Below are positions 1 through 10,668 of a stretch of DNA of 64,000 nt, piece after piece; position 1 is the first letter of the stretch, and every line of letters begins with the position of its first letter. This DNA is from Centropus unirufus. Taxonomy: Eukaryota; Chordata; Aves; Cuculiformes; Centropidae. The notes beneath the pieces were generated by a model that was not told the origin of the DNA, searched no databases, and saw only the letters and a program-made list of their open reading frames with translations. The DNA is taken from positions 888,209 to 952,208 of the forward strand of contig VYZI01000146.1 in assembly GCA_013397695.1 (NCBI GenBank), read 5' to 3'. The position numbers and the translations under genes are program-made.

Positions 1-192
1 GGAATAAAGAGCATTTTCTCTTCGTACTCAGGAGGCTGGAATTGCAAAGGTTAGAAATGAGAGCAGCCTGGACTTTAGGTGACCAGAGCCATTTATTTTT
101 AGAATTTTGATAGATAGTGTTATTCATTTGAGGAAAAAAATATTGATAACTGAAATAGATTACACAACATTGTGTTTCAGGTTTTAGTAATA

Positions 193-250
193 NNNNNNNN
201 NNNNNNNNNNNNNNNNNNNNNNNNNNNNNNNNNNNNNNNNNNNNNNNNNN
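193..250. other. assembly gap (58 N)
   Basis: A run of 58 undetermined bases interrupts intronic sequence. The run may be an estimate, so the true missing length is unknown. The flanking sequence (T-rich on the left, mixed on the right) shows no gene feature. The missing upstream PDE1C coding exon could lie here only if the real gap is larger than drawn. Confidence 0.99.
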
Positions 251-2466
251 GCAAGGCAGGTGGTTTTTGCCCAGGAAGTTGCTGGTGTTTGCTCCTGTTT
301 TCCTTCATCTCCATAATCCAGCATTGGGGTCCCTCCATTCTTAGGTGCCAATAGGGCTAGAGTTTGCAAGTTCAGCATTTACATCTCTGCTGTTAAGTAA
401 AATTTATCTGGTAACCAATAAAGTATTGGTTAGCTTTGCTTCTGTTCACACAGATATTTTGCACCTATTTCTCTGTTTCAATTGCCCTGGGTACACCTTG
501 GCCTTCTGAAAGCACTTCTGTGGCTATCAATGATGTCAGAAGCCATGAAATAGGTGCGTGGAGTTTTTGATCCTTCAGAAGGAGGCTGTGACTCTTCAGT
601 TGTCTGAAGTAACAAAATGGGGTTTTTTTTTGCCCTGCAGAAACAACTTTCCCATCACGGATGCGAAGAACTTGAAGTGTAAGGAATCTTTTGTAAGGAA
701 AATGAATTGTCAGTTGTGTACAGTGTTCCTCTCCAAGTTAATGAAGGAGGACAATATTTGGTGTACAGTGTCACTGCCAGGAAAAGAGGAGCAACAAAAA
801 TCCATCAGGGCTTATTTTATGAACTGCTGAGTATCATATGCTTTTTGGTTATCACTTGCAACTGAAGGTTGTGGTTTCCTGCCTTTCAGAATTATTTTGA
901 AACTGAGCTACTGTTTTTAATAGGTTTTGTAAACTTCAGGTTACATGCAAGAGATGCTTATTGTGCCTTTTTCCATCTATGTAATTGATTTATTAATCAT
1001 AATAACTAATTAGAATCTTAAGTCCAGAGAATCAGTGAAATTATTCAATATTTTTTTATCAGCAAAAAGTTGCTTTACATTCTTGTCACTTTGTGACCCT
1101 ACTGCTTTTTTTTTTAGGGTTTCTTTATACCACCCATACTGTTGATGTTTACAGCACAAGCATTTCAAATCATACTGAGTTGCTGGCATTTCCTGCGTGA
1201 TTTTGGGATTCAACACTCTGGAAAACTCTTTGGGTGACTGTGAAGGAGCCTGAATAATCTCTGGCTCTTATGTATACTGGCTGCATAGTTCCTTTGTTTG
1301 CAATAAATGTAGTGCTGTATAAAAGTGCTCAGAAGCAGAGTTTGCCTTATTAAGAGGAATTAGTAAAGTCTGAGACTCTTCTGGTCTCCTTATTTGATGC
1401 AAAGTCTCCTAAGCAGAGGGTTTTTTATGAGGAACCTTAACTTCTTACTGGGTCAGAAAGCCACCAGGAATGCCTTCCTTTGGTACTATTGTTCTTCAGA
1501 TCCTTGTGGGATTGATCTTGTGTAGAATTTTGTTAATGACTGTGACACAGGAAAAAAGAAAGTGATGGTGATTGCTACTGACAACACAAAGTTTTGCCAG
1601 TACAGGAGAGGATCTGAATACTTCATAGCAAGATCCACGTGACCTAGAGGATGAGGCTCACAACAAGGGGCTAAATTAAGTAATACAGAGAGAAAGAACA
1701 TGCAGATAAGGGCTTAATTATGAAATATTCTGCTATGATCTAAGAATCTGTTTGTTATATGAGAGGTGTGTCACAGTACACGACTAATGTGACCTGTGTG
1801 ACCAGGCAAGAGTAAGGCCTCTAAATGTGGTACATGTGAGAAAGCTAATTGACATTGGAGAATTTCAATAAAAATGGGGAGGGGATGTGAAGATACCTAC
1901 TCTGTAAGACAAAAAATGATTATGGTGTGTTTAATCCATAAAGTGGTGGTGGAAGGGGACAAGTCAATCTTTCTGCACCCAAGTCAGAAGAGGATTTGGC
2001 ACCAGAAATTAACGCCCACTGCTACTGCAAGAATAAATTAGTATAAATTGACACAAATTAAATAATAGGTTATAACTGACACTGCAATCAGATTCTGGCA
2101 AAGTTGCATTATATTAGACAGGTAAGCATAAAACCTAGTCTACTTTTAAAATAGAGATTCATAAATTTATCAAACATCTAACAGCATTATACTCTTTGAC
2201 AGCAAAAGCCACTGAAGTTCCCAGAGTTGATCTTTGATTCGTCTGTGAAAAGTAAATGGACACAGTTATCTCAGCAGTGGCAGTACAGTCTTCTATCCTT
2301 CTGAGTTGTAGAGGCAATGCTTACCAGGACATGAAATGTTAGGGTAATCCAAAGGGTTTATTTTTTCACAGGAATTCTGTTCAAAATATATGAAGGGGAA
2401 AATAAAGAAAAGAAAAAATCCCAGAGAAGAGTTGATGTAGATTATACATTCAATGTAAATTGATCT

Positions 2467-2552
2467 ACACGTGTGTTATCACTTAAATTGTGAACGTGTA
2501 AATGTGTAAACGTGTGTTATCACTTAAATTGACCTACACGTGTGCTATCACT
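2467..2552. repeat. short imperfect direct repeat with ACGTG cores
   Basis: A unit of about 24 bases (acacgtgtgttatcacttaa...) occurs at 2467-2490, again at 2508-2531 with one change near its start, and partially at 2536-2552 with t to c. Spacings are 41 and 28 bases. Four ACGTG cores fall at 2469, 2494, 2510 and 2538. Two of them sit in full CACGTG palindromes (2468-2473 and 2537-2542). It looks like a local duplication. Whether bHLH or HIF-type factors bind is unknown. Confidence 0.75.
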
Positions 2553-5500
2553 ACTGCAGTTTTCCACTTCCTAGCACTTTGACAAATTTACTAGCAACAT
2601 GTAATATACAGTTAAGTTCATCTGCCCTTTTCTTCAGTAAGAAAAGAAAAATTTCCTTGAAAGAATATTTACTGGTGTGTAAAAAATACCTGAATTTCTT
2701 TTTTCAGCCTCTCAGCTCCTGATTGGCAAAATATAGATGATGTGCTAATAACGGTCAGTCTTGATGAATCAATACTATGTTGGTATATTTTTCTTTATAT
2801 TGTATTTGAAGTTTGACAAAGGAACTTTCAAAGGTAAGTTGGCTGAGGGGGCATACTAGTGAAATTGATATCTTCTATAGAAAATGTGAAAAACTATAGG
2901 AAACAGTTTAACAGGGCAATCTTTAAGAAATGAAGCTTGTGCATGAAATGGGCACGCAGTGAACTCACATAGGAGTGATCCATATTAATAAAAGGAACTG
3001 ATCATGCCTAGGAAGATATTTTAATAATTGCAATGAGAGGCTTTAGTGATTTCCAGATAGTTATGATACAATGTGCTATTCTTAAACTGGAAGAAATCTG
3101 GCTAGTTCTCATGTTTTTTTGCTTACTTGACAAGTGACCGTGGAGACCACATGAATGTTTAACAGGGTGATTACAGGAAATTTTCTCCTGCCTGTTGCTT
3201 CTGTCTTTCTGAAAGAACATAAATTACTTACAAGTTACCTGTACATTTCTATACACCTCACTGAGATCTACTTGCTTCTGCGTTACAATGGAAAATAACT
3301 TTGTGCATGGTTTAGTATTAAAAACAAATGTTTAAAATGATGGGATGAAACTGAAGAACTTCCAGCCCATGGAGGATAATGAAGTAATTATCTGCAGTTT
3401 TCAAGCTAATAGTTTTACGCAGCTAGGGAGAAAAGACAGCCTATATTTCAGCATACTAGGGGAGAATGTGTCTGGGGAATAAGCACATCTGAAGAGACAA
3501 CAGAGACAACAGTACAGAAATCTTTGGAAATATCAGATATCAGCTTTGCTGTGGGATGTGACTTGCTCTTTCAGAGACACAAGTTCTTTCTACAGCTTCC
3601 TTAATTCATACAATAAACATGAGGTGGAAAAGATTTCAAACGATCTGGAGAAAATTATTCTCTCATTTACATGTATCACATACATGGTTCCATTACTTCT
3701 TTTGTGTCTCCAAAGACTCCTGTGAGACAGATATAGGATATACATGCAGAACTTCCAGACTTAAAACTGTACCAAGTAAAATCTTCTAAGATTTCCACAC
3801 AGAGCAAATACAGAAGTGCTTTTTGCCTCTGAATCCTTCCCTTCCTGATTGCAGGGCTGTTCAAGGCCAAGATTTCTCCCATGCACACATCTCGTTGGTC
3901 CCAGACAATTCCCACGCAGCAATTAGCTGCCTGATACCAGGTATCTTAGTAATGCAGGATCAACATCCCCAGTGCTTACTACATAGCTAAACAGACTCAT
4001 CATCCATAGGTTACCTGTATTGTTTTAGACCTGTCAAAAAGGCTCTGTCACTCCAATACTCTAAAGCAGATAACAGTGCGGATAGAAAGCCCTTAGCAGG
4101 GCCTTATTGAGTTCACTTAATGCCCCAACTTAGATATCAGTGCATTTTACAAGTTTGACTAGGCTTTGGTACCTAGGAATGCCTAGGATCCCAGGAAAAG
4201 ATTACCTGGCAGGTAATTTCTCAGCCTACCTGGTGCAAATCCGCTGCTTGACCTTTGCATATCGGCTATAGTAGTGTTTGCTGGAACAGTTTTTGGTCTC
4301 ACTGCACCCAGCTCCTTTGTTCCCTGCCCCGGGATGGATGCGACTGCCTCTCCTTCACCATGACATCACCTGAGGCAGAAACAGGAACTGTAAACTACTG
4401 GAACCTGCCCAACCCTGCACAGTCACTCTGCATGCAACGCCCCGGCACAGGTTATTTGGTTGGAGTTTATGCAACAGGTATCTGTGATGGACTCAAGCTG
4501 AGGACAGGTGTCTTGTTGGACCTGGAAGAACTGAGGGCCACTGCTCAGGCCAGCCTGGAGAGTTCCCTGGGCTGACAAAGGTGCTTTAAGGGCCCCATCT
4601 ACTGGCTAAGACAGCAATAGGAAGCAGTGATTTCTGTTCCCTCAGGGACTGCTGGAGCCACTTTAATCGGATGGTAAAGACTGGAGACCAAGTAAGGAAA
4701 GCTGAATGTGAGTCTTAAATGAAATCAACCTCAAAGTGACAACCTGAAGGCTTGTCAGAAGAATTAAATTTAATCAAAAGCCTTTTCTGATTTAAAAAAG
4801 TGCGTTATAGTTTAGTTGACATTATCTTGTGAAGAGTCTGCGAGTCTCAATTCTGCTCATATTCTTTTGTAAGATTTCTTAGCTTACTTGGTCTTGTCTT
4901 AATAAAAGAGCACTTTAAAGAAAACAATGAATTGGCAAGGTTCTGTGTGCACCTATAATATGCTCTTCGCCCTATGTGTCCAGCAATGCTGTTCCTCGTG
5001 ATTATCCTAGCTACAGAAAAAGAAAAGTCTTAGGTGGTAATTACTCACTTTGATAACTGTAATCTTTTTTTTTTCAGCTATAATTTAATATTATGAGAAC
5101 CCCAAGGAATTGTTTGTGCTCTTGTCTAACTGCATACCAGCTCTGTCACAGAAATGTTGAGAGCTAAGCCAGTATCAATCAGAGGCAGAAAAAAACGGGA
5201 TTTGTTTTTATCCTAGGTGATATCTATATATAGTTCCAAATGTCAGAGGACTCCTTAGCACAAATCATTAAATTTCACTCAAGTTGCTATTACATGATCC
5301 TCTAAGCTTCCAAAATTTCTAGTGCATTTCCTTATAAATGTGCAATAATCTTACTTTCTTCTTACTGTACTCATCAATGCAAATGGGAAAAATAGTGTTT
5401 TATTTAGGACATGGAGAAAATTAGAATTTATGAGGATGACTGTGATTGTATATTGTTACGTGGTATTAATGGCTAGTGCTTGAATGTTAGGCAGTTGTGA

Positions 5501-5761
5501 TCCAATTATTATGTGGACAAGACAATGTTTGCAAGTGCCTGTGGTGTGCTTTACTGACTCTGAAAGCCAAACATGCGAAGTAGTGTATTTGGTGGCATTG
5601 AGAATGCATTATGCATCTCTGTGTGTGTGTATACCTGTTATATACATATGCAACTGCTGCTACAGTCTTTTCTCCCTTATATACTTGAGAATTACTATCA
5701 TCATTAATGTGATGTAACATTTAATGAATGCTTTTTAATCCTCTGTATTTTCTCCTTTCAG

Positions 5762-5812
5762 TGGCAAATGAGACAGGAGACAAAAATGCACGACCACTTT
5801 CACGATTTGTGC
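5762..5812 (+). CDS. PDE1C: PDE1C coding exon, 51 nt, N-terminal regulatory region
   Basis: This internal exon belongs to a calmodulin-stimulated phosphodiesterase of the PDE1 family, which hydrolyses cAMP and cGMP in the cytosol. Read with one base carried from the previous exon, it encodes (V)ANETGDKNARPLSRFV followed by the first base of Arg. From memory, the long mammalian PDE1C isoform has VANE(A/T)GDKNARPLSRFA at this place, directly before RSKSQNCLWN. The acceptor is tctcctttcAG and the donor is a strong C|GTAAGT. Reading on into the intron meets TAG at once (5818-5820). Both boundaries are phase 1, so the exon is exactly 17 codons and skipping it would keep the frame. It lies before the catalytic domain. 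An open frame on other phases across 5768-6043 is not the real one. Confidence 0.92.
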
Positions 5813-7164
5813 GTAAGTAGCCTTTTTTATTTTAACTGGTTGATTTCTATAGCTAGTGTAGAAGCAAACACATTTAATAAGTCTTTTATGCTCATATTAT
5901 GCCTGCCATGTTATTACAGTTCATTTATGATAACAAGGGACTGTAGTTCTTTGTTGGAAAAGTTACAGAATTTCAGTCTTACAGAGCAGCATTTATGCAA
6001 ATTTCGAAGAATGGAAGGCTTTATGGCCTTACTATTGTTTTAAGCATAAAAAGTTATAACAACACAAATGTTGCAAAGCCAGCTGAAGTTGACTGTAGCG
6101 GCTACAAAGAGATTTGGGTCAAGCCTTAACAATAACATACAAAATGTGTCATTAAACCTTAATGATTGCGCTTCCATCACCTTTTGTTTCACAAAGCAAG
6201 GCTAGAAACTACAGATATGGTTTGGGTTTGAAATAAGTGACACATTTGAATGAAACAAATGGAACTATCTGGTATTGTGTCATCAACTGACCATGACTTT
6301 GACCATATAGACTATTAAAAACACACAACAAAATATGTGAGCAGGAGGAGGAAGATGGGAAATCCTGTTCCTAGTGCATGCAGTTTCATGATGATTTGTG
6401 ATCATTTAGCAGGGAAAAAACCCTTTCTCATCATTAAAAGGGTCATTTGCCATCGTCATGTGTGGTTCAGATCAAAACATCAGCATTTACATCTATGGTG
6501 CAGTATTTCACACAGGCACAGGATGGCACTCTGAGCATACCATACCTCACATAGGTAGGCACGGTGCATAATGTAGCAGGAACTGCTGCCTGTGGCTGTA
6601 AAATCTATTGCATATAGTCACGTGCAAGGCAGTGGAGCAGATGGAACAGGACCAAGACAAAATTGTATTGCTACTCTTTATTCCTGATATAGGGTTTATT
6701 TTCCTTCACATGTTAAGATAGCAAAGCTTAAAAAAGGAGGCCTAACAATCAGCCCTGGAGTGTTCAACCCTGAAAATGGATATGGTAAAGGCAATCACAG
6801 ACGAGAGAAATGTAAACGCTAACATTTTCAATTTCTTTATCATTCTGCTTCTTTGTCCATTATGGTCCTGAATACTACATACAGTGTTGAAGTGCTGTTT
6901 ATTCCTGGATATTTGGGTTATGAGGACTTCATGGTCCAACAATGTCTGACAAACAGGTCAAGCCCAATGTCATAAGATTTAGAACTGAGCTGGCATTTTG
7001 ATTCTGACATTCATAAGAAATTGGGTTTTTTTTTAACGGATGTAGGGTGTGGGTCTGGAACTGAAGAACAACCAGTTTCTGTTCCTGTTTTATGTTGGCT
7101 CTCAACCCGGCAGCCAAGCCTTATTTGCAGACTTAGAGGCAACTGGCACTAAATGGAAAAGAAT

Positions 7165-7187
7165 CAACTGATAGACCCTATCAGTTG
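7165..7187. repeat. perfect small inverted repeat
   Basis: caactgatag, then acc, then ctatcagttg: 10-bp arms with a 3-nt loop. It lies mid-intron and has no terminator context, since this is nuclear DNA. It is probably a chance or template-switch palindrome. Confidence 0.85.
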
Positions 7188-8973
7188 GATGAAAGCACAA
7201 GATACCCCCTTAAAAGGCCTCACTGTATGACCTGGTGCTATGTGGGGTTAAGTGTGGAGGTGAGATCAAGGCTGCAGGCAGTTTGATAGTAACAGAAATG
7301 CAACGCAGAGAGGAACACATAGATAAGCCTGCTTGGGAAATAGTCACAGAAGCACAATAAATAAATAAAGGGCGATAATTCAAAGTGTAATCCAGACCTT
7401 TACTGATAGGAGTCAAACGTAGTGATCTGGGAGTCAGGCCGAGAATTTAATGATCCAGCTAGCTTCTCATAGGGTATCACTAATAATGACTGTGTGATCA
7501 TGGGCAGTGTAAAGTCACAAGTCTGTGGGAGTGAAAAGGGAAATTAGAATGGAAACTGTTATTGAAAGAAGGGAAGTATTGGAGGCATGTGCTGTGCTAA
7601 TGTGAGTTAAATGGACAATGCCCAAATTTATACTGTGAGTCCTATAACCTGCTCTACCATAATATGACTCATTGAACAAGCAGTGGAGTGCAGATCAAAT
7701 ATTCAAAACCATCCTGACTTAATGGCAGAAAAAGCCGCAGGATTTGAGGATAAGGATTCAAGCAATAACTGAAGTCACAGAGGATTATCATCATTTTCCT
7801 TGTACCTGAGTCACGAACCAGAGGTTAGGTATCTTCCTGGATAATGTATTTCACATTCACTCGAATGATTAATTCAAAGGCAATTAACAACTTCACAACA
7901 GAGAACAGGATTTCCATTGCTCTGTAGCAGCTGCCTATTAGAATTCAACAGTAAAATCTCCAAAGACTTTAGGGGGATCACAACTGGGCTGTCGAACACT
8001 TAATAAACCATGCCCATTTCAGCTGACCTTATTTGCCTGACCTCACTTTTTGTGCATGCAACCAAACACAAGATAACCTGCAGAAATCCAGATAAGCCTT
8101 GTCTATCCTGACTGTTGCCTTCAGTACCCTGGAGCTCTGTCTCCCCTTTAAGGTCAGGAACAGCAAAGAGGGAAAGTGTGTTAGTGTTGTTAAGTGAGGC
8201 AATGGAAATAATAGTTTTGTGGTTATCTGTGATCCAGGTAGCCAGCCTTGCAATAGAACAGTGCTTTTAGGCTGTAGCAAAGTATTTGAACACCCACTTT
8301 AAGCAGAGTTCTACTTTCTGAAGTATAACAGCTGAATCTGTTTTGCATTTGCCTCTAGTTCAGTTGTAATCATCTTTGACAATATATAGTAAAATGAGAG
8401 AGACGGATTTTTCAGATGTTTACGTTTATTCACAAGGATTTGAAATTAAAATTAAGTGTTTTTCATTCCAGTGCTAGTGATATCTAATCTCCTGCAGTCT
8501 GAAATGTCAAATTCCAGTCTATTCAGGAGATTTTTAATTTAAGAGGCTACTACTTTCTTGGCAACAGTTAAAATGCCCGGTATCTCCCTGTGTTGCCTTA
8601 CTACAAGTATCACTGTGTGAACAGTTACAGCCGTGGATATTTAACTTCATCAGGTTCTCAACATTTTAGACAGGTGGAAGCTCCTAGCTGGTGTCAGCTT
8701 AGGCAGGCCTGTTAAATAGCAAAAATCATTTGCCAAATGCCCTTCACCTGAGCATAGCTGTGGGCAGGCTGAACACTGATTAGGGCAGGTGGACATTTCA
8801 TTGCTCTAGTGAAGTATGTTAATTCATGTCACTTGGCTGGTGCACTGTTGTTGATCTTCAGATGAGTAGGTCTGGGTCAACAGCCTAGATCTAATCATAG
8901 GAGAAAGCTTTATGGGATGCATATCTGTGCTGGAGAAAAGGTATAGGTAATGTGCAGAGAATGTAGGGAAAAA

Positions 8974-8989
8974 GTATATATATATACAT
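8974..8989. repeat. short TA dinucleotide run
   Basis: An uninterrupted TA-type microsatellite of about 14-16 bases inside the intron. Length may vary between individuals. Confidence 0.8.
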
Positions 8990-10496
8990 ACTAAAATGAG
9001 TACTTTGGGTTTTCTTTGCACTGCTTTTGTTTAGAGATGGGAAAAAAAGGTTTAATGTGTGATTCTTTAGTTTTCAGTGGCAGTTAGCTAACCTGTGACT
9101 ATTGGCTTTCAGTAGTAGTGCAAACAATGAGCTAATGTTAAGTGCAGAGAAAAGGCTTTCATGACCTTTTCCTGGACCGTGGACTAGTCCTGCATCTGAG
9201 AAGCTAGACTTGTAGAGTAAAAGAAAGGGTAGAGCTGAGGAAACAGGGTGAAGATGGTAGTTTGGAAAGCACAGCAGATTCCTTGGAGTAATTACAGGGG
9301 AAAACTTCGAAGTTATATAATTGGCTTTGGAGAGCCTGTTTTCCATAAAATATGATTTTAATAGTGCACAGCAGTTTTTTCTGCAAGGGTTGATGTCATG
9401 TTCTCCTGTCTTAGTGTGTGGTCTCTATGGCAACTTATTTTTCTTGACAGAGACTTGAACTTCTGGTTCTGACTTTTGCTGACCATGACATACTTTTGTA
9501 AAACAAGTAGTCCCTTCAACATACTGTTTTTTTGACTGTGTTGGTATGTCTTATTACTTTGGAATCCAGTAAGATTGGTGCTTGCTGCACCTCTGCTGTG
9601 GGAAGTCTCTTAAATGCAGGAATTAGTATTTTGGTACTTAACTGCACTTCTTGGGATCTGCTAACTGATTCAGGTATATTCTATAAGAATCGAAAGTTGG
9701 AATGGGACAGGTGTTCAGTATGGGAGTATCACTGGGATTTTCAAAAGTCCCTAATTTATTCAGAAGCTGTTTGGAAATTTTTGAAAGTATGAAACGGATA
9801 CTTAAACTTTATAAAATGTAAGTCACATGGTCTCTCCCCCAAAGGTGGGGAGGAGATATGACTGAAAGATGCTAGCTGTGCTTTGTCAGTGGAACTAGAC
9901 TTAGAGATGAGAATGGGTTCTCTGAATGACAAGCAAAAGGCACCTGGTGACACTTACAAATCAATGTAAAAGGTTCATCTGTACAAACATTTTGACATTT
10001 GAAAGTCTACTGAGAAAAGCTGAAATTTCAGCAGAAAAGAAATAAGGCTTCTGATACTAGTCCTTCACTGTTATCTTTAATCTGTAAATTACCAACTACT
10101 AACTTCAGCCTAAGAAAGCCAATAATTAACATGTTGATTTACTACTTTGGTTAGTTCTTTGACTTAAAATACTGGTATGACAATGCATGCTGAACTATAA
10201 TCTAAGTATATTGTGAAGAGGGTGGAATTTATTGAGACATGGAAACTCCATGTTCTGTAATCAAATTTTTTTATGGGAAGCATTACACTCATGGATTGGG
10301 AATGACCTCATCATTAGCTCTTATTTTCACTTTGAGCTTTATTCAAGGTTTTTTATTTATTCATTTATTTAAGCTTAATTCCAATTTGTAGTGATGCAAA
10401 AGTAATAACAACAGGCCATCTTTGTTTTCCATTTTGTTGAAAGAGTGGACAATAGGCCTACAAATTTATTTTCTTTTTCCCTCTCTGGTTTTGCAG

Positions 10497-10668
10497 GGTC
10501 TAAATCACAAAACTGTTTATGGAACACCATTATCGGTGGGCTAACTGGCAACCTCAAGGAAAGGCCAAAGCCAACCATCGTCAGTGACCCTAGACCTCCT
10601 GAAGAAATTTTAGCAGATGAACTACCACCTGTGGACAGTCCTGAGGCCTTGGTGAAAACGTCTTTCAG
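10497..10668 (+). CDS. PDE1C: PDE1C coding exon, 172 nt, N-terminal regulatory region
   Basis: This exon begins with GG, completing Arg with the C of the 51-nt exon, then encodes 56 full codons and ends with AG of the next Arg (phase 2 out). The peptide opens with SKSQNCLWN, has the acidic, proline-rich stretch RPPEEILADELP, and ends DSPEALVKTSFR. In known long PDE1C this end joins directly to LRSLVKQLERGE before the catalytic HD domain. The match to remembered mammalian PDE1C is strong. Differences seen here include NTIIGG for NSLIDG and VSDP near the middle. The acceptor has a long pyrimidine tract and TTGCAG|GG. The donor CAG|GTCTGA is weaker. The in-frame open stretch upstream of 10497 has no ATG and is intron. 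Intron read-through stops with TGA at 10700-10702. The aromatic and basic start (SKSQNCLWNTIIGGL) may contribute to calmodulin binding, which is inference. Confidence 0.96.

Larger units (their letters stand above)
1..5761 (+). other. PDE1C: PDE1C intron (3' part), upstream of the 51-nt exon
   Basis: This stretch ends in a good vertebrate acceptor: a pyrimidine-rich tract at about 5735-5759 followed by AG at 5760-5761. It is AT-rich. The initiator exon of the long isoform (expected to encode a segment such as CRSATFSIDG) was looked for by eye and not seen, so the intron probably begins left of the window. Contents are the N gap at 193-250, a small ACGTG-containing repeat at 2467-2552, and a locally GC-richer patch at about 4230-4600 with no recognised function. 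No other gene is visible. Confidence 0.8.
5813..10496 (+). other. PDE1C: PDE1C intron between the 51-nt and 172-nt exons
   Basis: This 4684-nt phase 1 intron runs from GTAAGT at 5813 to a long pyrimidine tract and TTGCAG at 10491-10496. It is AT-rich and unique-looking. It contains a perfect 10-bp-arm hairpin at 7165-7187, a short TA run at 8974-8989 and a TTTA-rich stretch at about 10349-10370. No exon, RNA gene or recognisable mobile element was seen. The open frames of 60-90 codons on both strands lack any familiar motif. Confidence 0.85.

Noticed and set aside
558..830. Possible alternative exon: pyrimidine tract and CAG at 631-640, open frame to 830, AATAAA near 1302
   Set aside because: The open frame needs two bases carried in, but the next PDE1C exon is entered in phase 1. 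In that frame a stop comes after about ten codons. The peptide matches nothing I know.
5768..6043. 91-codon open frame overlapping the 51-nt exon
   Set aside because: It is in a different phase from the PDE1C reading and runs over the strong donor at 5813 into intron sequence.
10445..10496. Apparent N-terminal extension of the 172-nt exon in the same frame
   Set aside because: It starts at GTG, not ATG, and is the pyrimidine tract of a strong acceptor. The family sequence begins at the SKSQ segment through the split Arg codon.
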